The notes: a model not told the origin generated them from the letters alone. Numbered from the stretch's first letter, positions 47,568 to 56,888 are shown. The stretch is 64,000 bases of DNA from Aerococcus christensenii (GCF_001543105.1 NZ_CP014159.1:620001-684000), one strand, 5' to 3'. Translations and numbers: made by a program.

Positions 47568-47611
47568 AAAATCGCATAAAACTCTTTATGCAAAGAGAAT
47601 CATGCGATTTT
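47568..47611 (-). terminator. probable terminator after the large autolysin gene
   Basis: AAAATCGCAT / ATGCGATTTT stem around a 24-base loop that can pair internally, then TATTTT on the minus strand. Confidence 0.7.
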
Positions 47612-47637
47612 ATTTTCAATTCATAAGGTTATATTAT

Positions 47638-50196
47638 CTAAAATGCAGGATAATTTGGACGAGCAAATCCTCGAATATTGCCATGTCCAATAGGATAAGT
47701 TACTCTCATCACTTTACTTTCAGGGCCAGCATTTCCTTCAATAGTTGTAAACGTGTTAGCATATGGATCTACAGATTCCACAATTCCAATATGATCCGCA
47801 AAATTATCGTTTGGTTGACTATTTTGCCTCCAAGAAAAAGCCACCAAATCTCCTACTTGTGGCGTAATTGTACCATCTTCATACCAAATACCTTTTTCTT
47901 TAAAGATATCAATATGTCTTTGAACACCACATTCACATCCTATTAAAGAACTTAAATTAGCCTTCATTGCCATAACTGTAACGAAAGCATCACACCAAGC
48001 GTCGTTATATTTTAACTGATAGTTCAAAGGAAGAGGTGTAATCGTATTATAAAGATCCACTAATTCATGATGACGTTCAGATCCCATCTTAACGCCTATC
48101 CAATCTCTCGCTTCATTCACTAACCATTCCGCTACAGTTCCATTCATAGCAGCAACTTGATTCTCAGAACCTTGTTTAACATTTGTATCATAACGAGTTA
48201 AATTAAATTGCTCAATAATAGCATTTAATTTTTCTCCGTAATGCGTATCTGTAGCATAAGTCCCTGTCAAATAACGTGTAGCATCTCGATAAGAATTCGT
48301 ATTTTCCTTCCATGTTGGAGCATAAAATCTAGGATTAGAAGTTAATCCGTTCTTCAACAGATTCACATAATCACTCAAAGATTCTCTATAAGAAGGGTAA
48401 GCTCTGAATCGAGCTTCTATTTGATAATATTCCCCTGATCCGTTGTCTTCTAAAGTAGGTTTAGAAACATAATTCCCTTGATATTCGCCCTTAACCCCAA
48501 ACAAATTATAGTAAGGAGGTATTGAGAGACTACTTCTTCCCCAACCACTTTCTAAGGCCGCTTGAGCTAACATAACAGAAGCATAGAGGCCATTTTGGTT
48601 AGCCAATTCATAGGCTGGTACTAAAATAGAATCCAAAAAGACATTGCCTGTTGGTTGCAAGACTGCGTCTACTGATTGACCAGTTTCTTGTTCCCGTTTA
48701 TCAATAATTTGTTGGAGTTCTTCAGCTCTAAAGGCACGCGTATCTAGCCAACCTAATCCTTTTCCTGAGGAATCAACAACAAAGACATAGGCGCCATTAT
48801 CACTTGCATCAATGATACGAACTTGTGACCCAAGGTAATCTGCACTCGTTCCATTTTCCATAGAATGGAAACCTTCTTCTCCCCAAGGACGTGTATCTAA
48901 ACTATAGCCAGGAGACTTAATCATTGCACTTTGCGCGCCTTCTATAGAACGTAAAGCCCGTTTATCTAACCAGCCTAATCCTTGATTTTGAGAGGCCACA
49001 AAAACATAAGCGCCATTGTCACTTTCATCAATAATACGAACCTGCGTCCCAATATAGTCTGCGCTTGTTCCATTTCCAGCGGATTTAAAACCTTCTTCTC
49101 CCCATGGTTTAGTATCCAAACTATACCCATATCGGGTCACATAAGCTTTTTGGTTTCTAGGATTTTGAACCAAAGCTCTGCGATCAATCCATCCCATGCC
49201 ATTATTATTACTATCCGTAATAAAGACATAAGCGCCACTTTGATCTACTCTTCGAATAATTACAGGTGTCCCTAGTAAACCTTCAGACCAACCATATTGA
49301 GATAAAGTAAAGCCAGCAGTTCCCCATGGTTTAGTATCTACACTATAGCCTGCTCGAACAATTGCTGTTGGCGTAGGTTGAATATAAGTAGTTAGACTTC
49401 TCTTATCGATCCATCCTAATTCTTGGCCATTTTTAACCACCAAAGCGTAATCACGCGTCTCGTTTTCCATAACCACCTTCACATCACTGTCAAGATAATC
49501 ATTAGTAAAGCCTTTTGTTTGATAGCCAGTTGTTCCCCATGGTTTAGTATCAATAGAATATCCAGCAAATTCTAATCTTGCTTCATATGTAGACTCAGTA
49601 AAGCCCTTAAATGCTCGCTTATCGATCCATCCAAGCTCCCTGTATTTCGTCCAAACGTTAGCATAGTTCCCATCTTTATCTTCTTTTTGAATGTACACAA
49701 TTTGATGAAGATAATCGTCTGAGGATCCAACATTCGCAGAGTGAAAACCTTCTTCTCCCCATGGTTTGGTATCGATCGTATATCCTTCATTTTCAATTTC
49801 TGCTTGATAATGAAGTTCTACTTCTCCTTGAGAGGATTCAACCATAGGATTTGCTTGCGCTGTTTCTTCTTTTACAGATTTAATACTTTGTTTTGAAGAA
49901 GAACTCTCTGTTTGTTTAGCTTTTTCATTCACCGAACGATCTTGAAACTCAGAAGAAGACACGCTTTGTGTTTTTTCCTCTTTCTTTTGTTTTGGATCAG
50001 TTACTGTGGATTTTTTAGTTTCTTTGACCTCTCTTTTCTCTAAATTTTCTTTAGAAACTGAAAGAGAATCAGAAGTTGTTTCTCTACTTAAAGCTGTTTT
50101 ATCAACCTGTGCAGCATTTACTTGTTCTTGCTGATTAACAACAGCAAAAGCTACAACCGCTTGAGAGGCAAGCAGTATTTTTTGATATGGTTTCAT
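47638..50196 (-). CDS. surface autolysin: five GW-like repeats, GH73 glucosaminidase and CHAP amidase
   Basis: 852 residues from the ATG with AAAGGAG 6 bases upstream. A signal peptide of about 30 residues ends '..QVNAAQ'. A Ser/Lys/Glu-rich low-complexity linker covers about 35-130. Five repeats of about 68 residues, each 'GYSIDTKPWG' through 'GLGWIDKRAL', fill about 130-480. A GH73 domain has the Glu in 'LAQAALESGWGRSSL' and 'YYNLFGVKG', and a C-terminal CHAP domain has Cys in 'YNDAWCDAFV' and His in 'FADHIGIVE'. It should cut both glycan strands and stem peptides. The GW-like modules presumably bind teichoic acid. No LPxTG or LysM is seen. Confidence 0.94.
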   Translation of the reverse strand: MKPYQKILLASQAVVAFAVVNQQEQVNAAQVDKTALSRETTSDSLSVSKENLEKREVKETKKSTVTDPKQKKEEKTQSVSSSEFQDRSVNEKAKQTESSSSKQSIKSVKEETAQANPMVESSQGEVELHYQAEIENEGYTIDTKPWGEEGFHSANVGSSDDYLHQIVYIQKEDKDGNYANVWTKYRELGWIDKRAFKGFTESTYEARLEFAGYSIDTKPWGTTGYQTKGFTNDYLDSDVKVVMENETRDYALVVKNGQELGWIDKRSLTTYIQPTPTAIVRAGYSVDTKPWGTAGFTLSQYGWSEGLLGTPVIIRRVDQSGAYVFITDSNNNGMGWIDRRALVQNPRNQKAYVTRYGYSLDTKPWGEEGFKSAGNGTSADYIGTQVRIIDESDNGAYVFVASQNQGLGWLDKRALRSIEGAQSAMIKSPGYSLDTRPWGEEGFHSMENGTSADYLGSQVRIIDASDNGAYVFVVDSSGKGLGWLDTRAFRAEELQQIIDKREQETGQSVDAVLQPTGNVFLDSILVPAYELANQNGLYASVMLAQAALESGWGRSSLSIPPYYNLFGVKGEYQGNYVSKPTLEDNGSGEYYQIEARFRAYPSYRESLSDYVNLLKNGLTSNPRFYAPTWKENTNSYRDATRYLTGTYATDTHYGEKLNAIIEQFNLTRYDTNVKQGSENQVAAMNGTVAEWLVNEARDWIGVKMGSERHHELVDLYNTITPLPLNYQLKYNDAWCDAFVTVMAMKANLSSLIGCECGVQRHIDIFKEKGIWYEDGTITPQVGDLVAFSWRQNSQPNDNFADHIGIVESVDPYANTFTTIEGNAGPESKVMRVTYPIGHGNIRGFARPNYPAF
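48715..49810 (-). repeat. five tandem ~205-base repeats encoding GW/SH3-like modules
   Basis: Each unit encodes a module starting around 'GY(S/T)(I/V/L)DT(K/R)PWG' and ending 'GWxDxRA(L/F)'. Units 4 and 5 are the closest pair ('NGTSADY(I/L)G(T/S)QVRIID'), suggesting recent duplication. The cores lie between about 48730 and 49800. Confidence 0.9.
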
Positions 50197-50358
50197 AATC
50201 TTCTCCTTTGCTTTATTAATCAATAGGCCTCATGTTATTTCTTCACTGAGGAAAAAATTACCTATTCTTATTTATTTTACCATTTTATAGGCTAAAAAGA
50301 ATACTTTCATGAAAATGAAATCATTCTGTAATTTTTACATTATTTTCAGAGATTTATT

Positions 50359-50387
50359 TTGAACTTATTTTGTAAAGCAGTTATAAT
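50359..50387 (+). promoter_or_regulatory. sigma-A promoter of cysK-cysE
   Basis: TTGAAC, 17-base spacer, TATAAT, leaving a leader of about 88 bases before the ATG. The leader has two nested complementary pairs (ATGAAT/ATTCAT and AATCC/GGATT), so it may fold. Confidence 0.82.
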
Positions 50388-50481
50388 ATTTCAAAAAGTT
50401 ATGAATGACCGATTTATTAATCCTTCTTCCTTTAAAGAAAAATGGATTGATACTGGCTATTCATTATAAGGAGGCCTTTTT

Positions 50482-51396
50482 ATGATTTATAAAAATGTTG
50501 CAGAAGTTATTGGACACACTCCAATGATTCAGCTTCCAAACACTGACCCTAAAAGTGCTCAGATTTATGTAAAGTTAGAATCCAAAAATCCTGGAGGTTC
50601 CATTAAGGATCGTCCTGTTAAGGCTATTTTAAACAGCTTATTAAGCCAAGGAATCCTAAAAAAAGGAAGCACAATTGTCGAAGCTACTAGTGGAAATACA
50701 GGTATTGCACTTTCTATGTTAGGTGCCGCTATGGGCTTAAATGTTATTATCGTTATGCCTGAAACCATGTCTATTGAAAGAAGGAATTTGATGCAAGCTT
50801 ATGGCGCGCAACTAGTGCTTACTCCAGGTTCAGAAGGTATGCAAGGCGCTGTTAAACAAGCGAATCTTATTGCTGAAGAAAAAAATGCTCCTATTTTTGG
50901 TCAATTCATCCGTCAAGAAAACGTTAACGCTCATCAAACAACCACTGCTCCTGAAATTTTAGAAGATCTTCCTCAAGTAGACGGTTTTGTGGCTGGAATT
51001 GGAACCGGTGGGACCGTTACAGGAATAGGTAGTCTTCTTAAAGCTGCGAATTCCAAAACTATCATTTGGGGCGTAGAACCCGCTTCCTCCCCTTTGCTTA
51101 CTGAAGGAAAAGCCGGTTCTCATAAAATTCAAGGCATTGGCGCTAATTTTATTCCAGAAATTCTTGATCAAAAACTACTCGATCATGTTGAACAAGTTTC
51201 AAACGAAGACGCTATTCAAACCTCTGTAGAACTTGCTAAAAATTACGGTATTCTTGCTGGATTTTCTTCAGGAGCAAACTTAGTAGCTGCTCGCAGACTA
51301 GCAAAAGAGCTCGGGCCTTCTAAACACGTGGTAACCGTTCTTCCTGATACAGGTGAACGTTACCTTTCGGCAGGAGTTTTTACACATGATGAATAA
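50482..51396 (+). CDS. cysK: cysteine synthase (O-acetylserine sulfhydrylase)
   Basis: 304 residues. The PLP Lys lies in 'NPGGSIKDRP' (about residue 42), 'EATSGNTGIALSMLGA' binds substrate/PLP, 'GIGTGGTVTGIG' the phosphate, and 'FSSGANLVAA' follows. It makes cysteine from O-acetylserine and sulphide. The next gene, serine acetyltransferase, overlaps by 11 bases and supplies its substrate, so this is a complete two-step cysteine operon. Some family members also accept homocysteine (cystathionine beta-synthase activity). Confidence 0.95.
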   Translation: MIYKNVAEVIGHTPMIQLPNTDPKSAQIYVKLESKNPGGSIKDRPVKAILNSLLSQGILKKGSTIVEATSGNTGIALSMLGAAMGLNVIIVMPETMSIERRNLMQAYGAQLVLTPGSEGMQGAVKQANLIAEEKNAPIFGQFIRQENVNAHQTTTAPEILEDLPQVDGFVAGIGTGGTVTGIGSLLKAANSKTIIWGVEPASSPLLTEGKAGSHKIQGIGANFIPEILDQKLLDHVEQVSNEDAIQTSVELAKNYGILAGFSSGANLVAARRLAKELGPSKHVVTVLPDTGERYLSAGVFTHDE

Positions 51397-52042
51397 TCCT
51401 TCCTCTGATAACTTAAAAAAAGAAGAAAAACAAACTATGCTTATTCAATCTAAGACTGTTCCTGGAATGGCTATACCTCCTCAAAGTCATCCAGTCAATG
51501 AAAATGATAAGTGGGTCAAATTAGCCAAATTAGTTTTCGCTAACGATCCTGCTGCTAAAAGCTGGCAAGAAGTCTATGATCTCTATCCTTCCATTAAAGC
51601 TTTACGTGCTCATGAACAGGCGCATCATTATTATAATAATGGGGAAATCTATCTTGCTAGGCAACTTTCTGAAGAAGCTCGTAGAGAGACAGGAATTGAA
51701 ATTCATCCCGGCGCTCAACTCTCAGATACTATTTTTATTGACCATGGAATGGGCGTAGTCATTGGCGAAACTGCTATTGTCGGAGAAAATGTAAAACTTT
51801 ATCACGGCGTCACATTAGGTGGTGTAGGCAATGAAAAAACAGCCAAACGTCATCCCACAATCCAAGATCATGTTGAAATCGGTGCAGGAGCTAAAATACT
51901 AGGAAACATCACCATTGGCCATCACTCTAAGATCGGGGCGAATGCTGTCGTTTTACAAGATGTCCCCCCCTATGCTACGGCAGTTGGAATGCCCGCTCAT
52001 ATTATTCTTCACGATGAAAGTTGGAATCGCTTGGAAGACTAG
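51386..52042 (+). CDS. cysE: serine O-acetyltransferase
   Basis: 218 residues from an ATG-ATG with AGGAG 9 bases upstream. The N-terminal helical part ('WQEVYDLYPSIKALRAHEQAHHYYNNGE', read in parts) leads into the left-handed beta-helix of hexapeptide repeats with 'IEIHPGAQLSDTIFIDHGMGVVIGETA', 'LYHGVTLGG', 'GAGAKILGNITIGHHSKIGANAVV'. It makes O-acetylserine from serine and acetyl-CoA. The extra ~45 residues at the N-terminus are a basic, polar region of unknown role. Confidence 0.95.
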   Translation: MMNNPSSDNLKKEEKQTMLIQSKTVPGMAIPPQSHPVNENDKWVKLAKLVFANDPAAKSWQEVYDLYPSIKALRAHEQAHHYYNNGEIYLARQLSEEARRETGIEIHPGAQLSDTIFIDHGMGVVIGETAIVGENVKLYHGVTLGGVGNEKTAKRHPTIQDHVEIGAGAKILGNITIGHHSKIGANAVVLQDVPPYATAVGMPAHIILHDESWNRLED

Positions 52043-52077
52043 GTTAGTTTTCCTTTTATTACAACAAACGCTAAATA

Positions 52078-52117
52078 AACCACCTACTATCAACACAATT
52101 ACATGTGATAGGTGGTT
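52078..52117 (+). terminator. terminator after cysKE
   Basis: AACCACCTACTATCA / TGATAGGTGGTT long stem; the T-run (TTCTTTA) is short. Confidence 0.7.
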
Positions 52118-52391
52118 CTTTATGACTTAAGTTCTTAATTCTCTCCATCAAACAGCTACAGCTGATGTTCCTTTAAGCAAAATAATTGATAAAGCTAAAA
52201 AACTCATTAACAAGTAAGTGCTAAGAAACTCTTGTAACAATTTTGTTAACTAGTAACTAATTTATAGCCAAGATTCATCAAAAATTTTTTATTCTTTTTT
52301 GTGCTGACCCTTCAAAACTCTTTTTTCTTTCTGTTAGTCAAAATAATCTTAGCTATTTTTGACTGCTGACTTTTATCTAATTTGAGCAAAA
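52118..52391. other. gene-less spacer upstream of the nrdDG regulatory region
   Basis: AT-rich. No RNA gene or further hairpin seen. A plus-strand frame at 52131-52217 is open for 28 codons ('VLNSLHQTATADVPLSKIIDKAKKLINK' in short pieces) but lacks a start codon; it could be a remnant of a lost gene or chance. Confidence 0.5.
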
Positions 52392-52407
52392 ACACTATAT
52401 ATTGTGT
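52392..52407. promoter_or_regulatory. NrdR box 1 of nrdDG
   Basis: ACACTATATATTGTGT, a perfect NrdR-type palindrome just upstream of the nrdD -35. Confidence 0.88.
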
Positions 52408-52418
52408 TTATTTTGGTA

Positions 52419-52447
52419 TTGCCATTCTGTATATTGTGGTTTATTAT
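52419..52447 (+). promoter_or_regulatory. promoter of nrdD-nrdG
   Basis: TTGCCA, 17-base spacer, TATTAT; NrdR box 2 fills the spacer. Confidence 0.72.
52424..52439. promoter_or_regulatory. NrdR box 2 of nrdDG
   Basis: ATTCTGTATATTGTGG, a weaker match to the same palindrome, exactly 32 bases (three helical turns) from box 1, the spacing seen at other NrdR-controlled genes. Confidence 0.8.
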
Positions 52448-52503
52448 AAATGTACTAACTCTTTTTGAGTCTACCAGATCATCTTGTAAGGAAGGGAAGC
52501 ATC

Positions 52504-54783
52504 ATGAATAGTCGTACAATTACCCAAAAAGCAACCATCACCAATCACAATCTTTCTCTATCTACGCATATTCCAGTAAAAAAACGTGATGGCCACATTT
52601 CGACTTTTTATGCTTCAAATTTAAAATATTCCATCAAACAAGCACTTAATCCTGAACAAAAAGCTCTTGTAGCTCCTTTATGTGAAGCGGTTATTGAAGA
52701 ATTAGATCTCTCTTCTAAAACAGAAATCAATAGTCAGGCAATTTCCTTTGCCGTCTGCAAATTATTCAAAGATCATCATTTAAAAGAAGCTCTTCATCGT
52801 TATCAAAACTTCCAAGAAGAAAAAATTAAAACACGGAATTTACAATTCAACGTCCAGCAAAAACTCAAAGAATTCGCTGAAGGCGATAAATTAGTTTTAA
52901 ATGAAAATGCCAACAAAGATAGTCGAGTTTTCAATACCAAACGAGACCTGACAGCGGGGGTAAGTGCTAAAGCACTTGGATTATCTATGATGCCTCCTCA
53001 TGTAGCAAATGCTCATTTAAAAGGGGACATCCATTTTCACGATTTAGATTATTCCCCTTATGCGCCTATGACCAATTGTTGCTTAATTGACTTCAATGAA
53101 ATGTTAAGCAATGGTTTCCACATCGGAAATGCTGAAGTTGAATCTCCTAAGTCTATCAATACAGCTTGCGCGCAAATTGCTCAAATTATCGCTAACGTCG
53201 CGTCTTCTCAATATGGAGGATGTTCAGCGGACCGTATTGACGAAACTTTATCGCCTTACGCTCAATTAAATTTCCAAAAACACCTCAAAGTAGCAAAAGA
53301 ATGGATTCCTGATGTAAAAGCTCAAGAAGCTTTTGCCTATGATAGAACACGTAAAGATATCTATGATGCCATGCAAAGTCTTGAATACGAAATTAACACT
53401 CTATATTCTTCAAATGGTCAAACTCCTTTTACAACTTTAGGTTTTGGTTTAGGTGAAGACTGGTTCGCTCGAGAAATCCAAAAAGCGATTTTAGAAGTTC
53501 GAATTAAAGGATTAGGGAAAGAAAAAAGAACAGCAATTTTTCCTAAATTAGTTTTCACTTTACGTCGAGGCGTTAACTTAGATCCTTCTGATCCTAACTA
53601 TGATATCAAACAAAAAGCGATTGAATGCGCAACAAAGAGAATGTATCCAGACGTTCTAAGTTATGATAAGATCGTTGAAATTACAGGATCTTTTAAAGCC
53701 CCTATGGGATGTCGTTCCTTCTTACAAGGTTGGAAAGATGAAAATGGAAAAGAAGTTAATAGTGGAAGAATGAATTTAGGAGTTGTGACCTTAAATTTAC
53801 CAAGAATCGCTATGGAATCTGATCATAATAAAGATCAGTTCTGGCAAATTTTTAAAGAAAGACTACAAGTCATGAAAGATGCTTTAGTTTTTCGTGTAAA
53901 CAGAACTAAACAAGCTCTTCCAGAAAATGCACCTATTTTGTACCAATACGGGGCTTTTGGTAAACGACTCAATCCAGATGACTCTGTAGATGAATTATTC
54001 AAAAATGAACGGGCTACTGTTTCTATGGGCTACATCGGACTTTATGAAGTTGCTAGCCATTTCTATGGACCAACTTGGGAACACAATAAAGAAGCTAAAG
54101 ATTTTACCATCGATATTGTTAAGCATCTACATGATGCTGCTGAAGAATGGAGCAAAGAATACGGCTACCACTTTAGTATTTACAGTACACCAAGTGAAAG
54201 TTTAACCGACAGATTCTGCCGATTAGATACGAAAAAATTTGGGATCGTAGACAACATTACGGATAAAGGTTACTACACAAATAGTTTCCATTACGATGTT
54301 AGAAAGAATCCTACACCATTTGAAAAACTTGACTTCGAAAAAGACTATCCTAAATATGCTTCAGGTGGATTCATTCATTATTGTGAGTATCCTAACCTTA
54401 GACAGAATCCAAAAGCCTTAGAAGCGGTTTGGAACTTTGCTTATGATAGAGTAGGCTATCTAGGAACAAACACCCCTATTGACCAGTGTTATTTATGTGA
54501 TTTCAAGGGGGATTTTACCCCAACCGCTAACGGTTTTGAATGCCCTCAATGTGGAAACAACGATCCTGAAACTTGCGATGTGGTCAAAAGAACATGTGGT
54601 TATTTAGGCAACCCTAATATCCGTCCAATGGCTAAGGGCCGTCATAAAGAAATTAGCGCACGTGTTAAACATATGAACGCTAAAGATGTTGTAGTCGCTG
54701 ATAACAAAGAACAAATCATTGAACTCTTCAATAAAGACATCAAACGGAAAAAGGAGAGTAAAAATGTTCGATCCGAAAACTAA
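52504..54783 (+). CDS. nrdD: anaerobic ribonucleoside-triphosphate reductase (class III)
   Basis: 759 residues from the ATG with AAGGAAGGG upstream. An N-terminal ATP-cone (about 20-110), the long glycyl-radical barrel and a C-terminal zinc site ('CYLCDFKG', 'FECPQCGNND') come before the glycyl radical loop 'KRTCGYLGNPNIRP', the radical being the Gly of CGYLG. It reduces NTPs to dNTPs without oxygen and needs NrdG for activation. Its end overlaps the nrdG start by 20 bases. Two NrdR boxes at the promoter couple it to dATP-dependent repression. Confidence 0.98.
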   Translation: MNSRTITQKATITNHNLSLSTHIPVKKRDGHISTFYASNLKYSIKQALNPEQKALVAPLCEAVIEELDLSSKTEINSQAISFAVCKLFKDHHLKEALHRYQNFQEEKIKTRNLQFNVQQKLKEFAEGDKLVLNENANKDSRVFNTKRDLTAGVSAKALGLSMMPPHVANAHLKGDIHFHDLDYSPYAPMTNCCLIDFNEMLSNGFHIGNAEVESPKSINTACAQIAQIIANVASSQYGGCSADRIDETLSPYAQLNFQKHLKVAKEWIPDVKAQEAFAYDRTRKDIYDAMQSLEYEINTLYSSNGQTPFTTLGFGLGEDWFAREIQKAILEVRIKGLGKEKRTAIFPKLVFTLRRGVNLDPSDPNYDIKQKAIECATKRMYPDVLSYDKIVEITGSFKAPMGCRSFLQGWKDENGKEVNSGRMNLGVVTLNLPRIAMESDHNKDQFWQIFKERLQVMKDALVFRVNRTKQALPENAPILYQYGAFGKRLNPDDSVDELFKNERATVSMGYIGLYEVASHFYGPTWEHNKEAKDFTIDIVKHLHDAAEEWSKEYGYHFSIYSTPSESLTDRFCRLDTKKFGIVDNITDKGYYTNSFHYDVRKNPTPFEKLDFEKDYPKYASGGFIHYCEYPNLRQNPKALEAVWNFAYDRVGYLGTNTPIDQCYLCDFKGDFTPTANGFECPQCGNNDPETCDVVKRTCGYLGNPNIRPMAKGRHKEISARVKHMNAKDVVVADNKEQIIELFNKDIKRKKESKNVRSEN

Positions 54784-55357
54784 GACATGGGGTCCCCGCT
54801 ATCCTAAAGAATGGAAAGCTGCAGATTATAGTCAACAAAAAATTGCTGACTATAAACCCTTTAATTTTGTCGATGGGGATGGCGTAAGATGTAGTATTTA
54901 TGTTAGTGGTTGCTTATTCAATTGTAAAGGATGCTATAACAAAAAAGTTCAAGACTTTAGTTATGGCGTTCCTTATACAGATGAATTAGAAGAAAAAATC
55001 TTAAATGATCTCTCTCAACCTTACGTCCAAGGATTAACACTCTTAGGCGGAGAACCTTTTATGAATACTCAAGTGTTAAACCGTCTCGTTAGAAAGGTGC
55101 GTGAACGCTTCGGACATACCAAAGATATATGGAGTTGGAGCGGCTATTACTATGAAGAGCTCCTTCAAGAAACAGATGACAAACTTTGGCTCCTTCACCA
55201 TATTGATGTCTTAGTCGATGGGCGTTTTATTCTCGACAAATTAAACCTCAATCTTCGTTTTCGTGGGTCTTCTAATCAAAGAATTATTGATGTTCCTAAA
55301 TCTTTAGAAACAGGGAAACTCGTTCTTTGGATGGATGGCAAATACGATGATTTTTAG
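54764..55357 (+). CDS. nrdG: anaerobic ribonucleotide reductase-activating protein (radical SAM)
   Basis: 197 residues from the ATG with AAGGAGAG upstream. The radical SAM cluster is C-x3-C-x2-C in 'VSGCLFNCKGCYN' (about residues 47-53), followed by 'TLLGGEPFMN'. It uses S-adenosylmethionine and a 4Fe-4S cluster to form the glycyl radical in NrdD. It is co-transcribed with nrdD. Confidence 0.97.
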   Translation: MFDPKTKTWGPRYPKEWKAADYSQQKIADYKPFNFVDGDGVRCSIYVSGCLFNCKGCYNKKVQDFSYGVPYTDELEEKILNDLSQPYVQGLTLLGGEPFMNTQVLNRLVRKVRERFGHTKDIWSWSGYYYEELLQETDDKLWLLHHIDVLVDGRFILDKLNLNLRFRGSSNQRIIDVPKSLETGKLVLWMDGKYDDF

Positions 55358-55372
55358 ATAATTAGACTATGT

Positions 55373-55463
55373 AAAAAAGATCTGAACCTTTGTTCAATCG
55401 TCAAAACATGGAGTGTCATACTCAAACTTTTGACAACGAACCTATAAGTTTCAGATCTTTTTT
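55373..55463. terminator. elaborate bidirectional terminator between nrdG and sufB
   Basis: The outer AAAAAAGATCTGAA pairs with its complement. Inside are a GTTC-x4-GTCAAAA / TTTTGAC-x2-CGAAC stem and an apical GAGT / ACTC, about 90 bases in all. It is a valid terminator for both convergent genes but much larger than the others in this window. Confidence 0.82.
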
Positions 55464-55464
55464 A

Positions 55465-56865
55465 TTAGCCAACTGATCCAGCCATATCAAACACAATAAG
55501 ACGATTCAGTTCTACTGCGTATTCTAAAGGAAGTTGCTTGGATACAGGCTGTACAAACCCCATAATAATCATTTCTGTAGCTTCCTTTTCTGATAGTCCT
55601 TTCGACATCAAGTAATACAACTGTTCTTCTGAAATCTTCGAAACCTTTGCTTCATGCTCCAATTCTACATGCGCATTCTTAATTTCATTCATCGGGAAAG
55701 TATCTGATTTCGATTCTGGATCCATTAAAATCGTATCGCATTCCACATGAGACTTGGAATACTGAGAATTTCTTCCAAATCGAACATCTCCTCGGTAATC
55801 ACACCTTCCGTCTTCTCGAACAATAGATTTGGAAATAATGCGACTAGAGGTGTGAGGCGCAAGGTGAATCATTTTAGCCCCTGTGTCTTGTTTTTGATTA
55901 GCTTTTGCTAAAGCAATAGACATCATCGTTCCCTTAGCGCCCTCTCCCACTAAATAGGTGGCTGGATATTTCATAGTAATTTGTGAACCTAAGTTACCAT
56001 CTAACCATTCCATTGTCCCGTTTTTTTCGACACGAGCACGTTCTGTCACTAAATTAAAAACATTATCTGACCAGTTTTGAATAGTCGAATAAGAAAAATA
56101 GGCGCCTTCTTCAACAAAAATTTCAACGACCGCTCCATGTAAAGAGCTTTCTGCATAAGTCGGAGCCGTGCATCCTTCTATATACTCACAATAAGCTCCC
56201 TTATCGACAATAATCAAGGTTCTCTCAAACTGTCCGGTTTTTTTATCATTCATTCTAAAATACGTTTGCAGAGGAATCTTAACATGAACGCCCTCCGGCA
56301 CATAAATAAAAGTGCCGCCTGACCACACCGCTGAATTCAAAGCCGCCTGAAAAGAATCGGTAGGTGGAACCAACTTCCCAAAATATTTTTTAAATAGATC
56401 TGGATATTCTTTTAGCCCGGTGTCACAATCTATAAAGACCACTCCTTGATCCCCATAAAGATTTTTGATATTGTGATAGACCGCTTCTGATTCGTACTGG
56501 GCAACAACTCCTGCTAATACCTTTTGCTCCGCTTGAGGCACGCCTAATCTTTTAAAGGTCTCTTTGATTTGATCAGGGACATCCTCCCACGTACGTGCTT
56601 TGTTTTTCGTTTTTTTGCGGTAATAGGTTAAGTCATTAAAATCAATAACAGAAATATCTGGTCCCCAAGTGGGATGTTTTTTTTCTTTATATGTTTTTAA
56701 AGCGGATAAACGAAAATTCAACATCCACTCTGGCTCTTGTTTTTCATGAGAAATTTGACACACAACACTTTCATCTAATTGATTGTGTCCAAATTCTGCG
56801 ACCGATTGCACCTTATCATGAAACCCAAATTCATAATGATTAGAAGTAATTGGCACTTCTGTCAT
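55465..56865 (-). CDS. sufB: Fe-S cluster scaffold complex subunit SufB
   Basis: 466 residues, the normal length, beta-helix core. 'YESEAVYHNIKNLYGDQGVVFIDCDTG', 'IYVPEGVHVKIPLQTYFRMN' and 'GGRCDYRGDVRFG'-like stretches (read in short pieces) are SufB-specific, and 'MIHLAPHTSSRIISKS' is present. With SufC and SufD it forms the SufBC2D scaffold on which clusters are built. It is last of the sufCDSUB operon. Confidence 0.97.
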   Translation of the reverse strand: MTEVPITSNHYEFGFHDKVQSVAEFGHNQLDESVVCQISHEKQEPEWMLNFRLSALKTYKEKKHPTWGPDISVIDFNDLTYYRKKTKNKARTWEDVPDQIKETFKRLGVPQAEQKVLAGVVAQYESEAVYHNIKNLYGDQGVVFIDCDTGLKEYPDLFKKYFGKLVPPTDSFQAALNSAVWSGGTFIYVPEGVHVKIPLQTYFRMNDKKTGQFERTLIIVDKGAYCEYIEGCTAPTYAESSLHGAVVEIFVEEGAYFSYSTIQNWSDNVFNLVTERARVEKNGTMEWLDGNLGSQITMKYPATYLVGEGAKGTMMSIALAKANQKQDTGAKMIHLAPHTSSRIISKSIVREDGRCDYRGDVRFGRNSQYSKSHVECDTILMDPESKSDTFPMNEIKNAHVELEHEAKVSKISEEQLYYLMSKGLSEKEATEMIIMGFVQPVSKQLPLEYAVELNRLIVFDMAGSVG

Positions 56866-56888
56866 TTTACTCTCCCCTTTTTATTTTT

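Noticed and set aside
48715..49810. CRISPR-like array
   Set aside because: The regular spacing comes from coding repeats of about 205 bases in the autolysin; units are too long, diverged and in frame.
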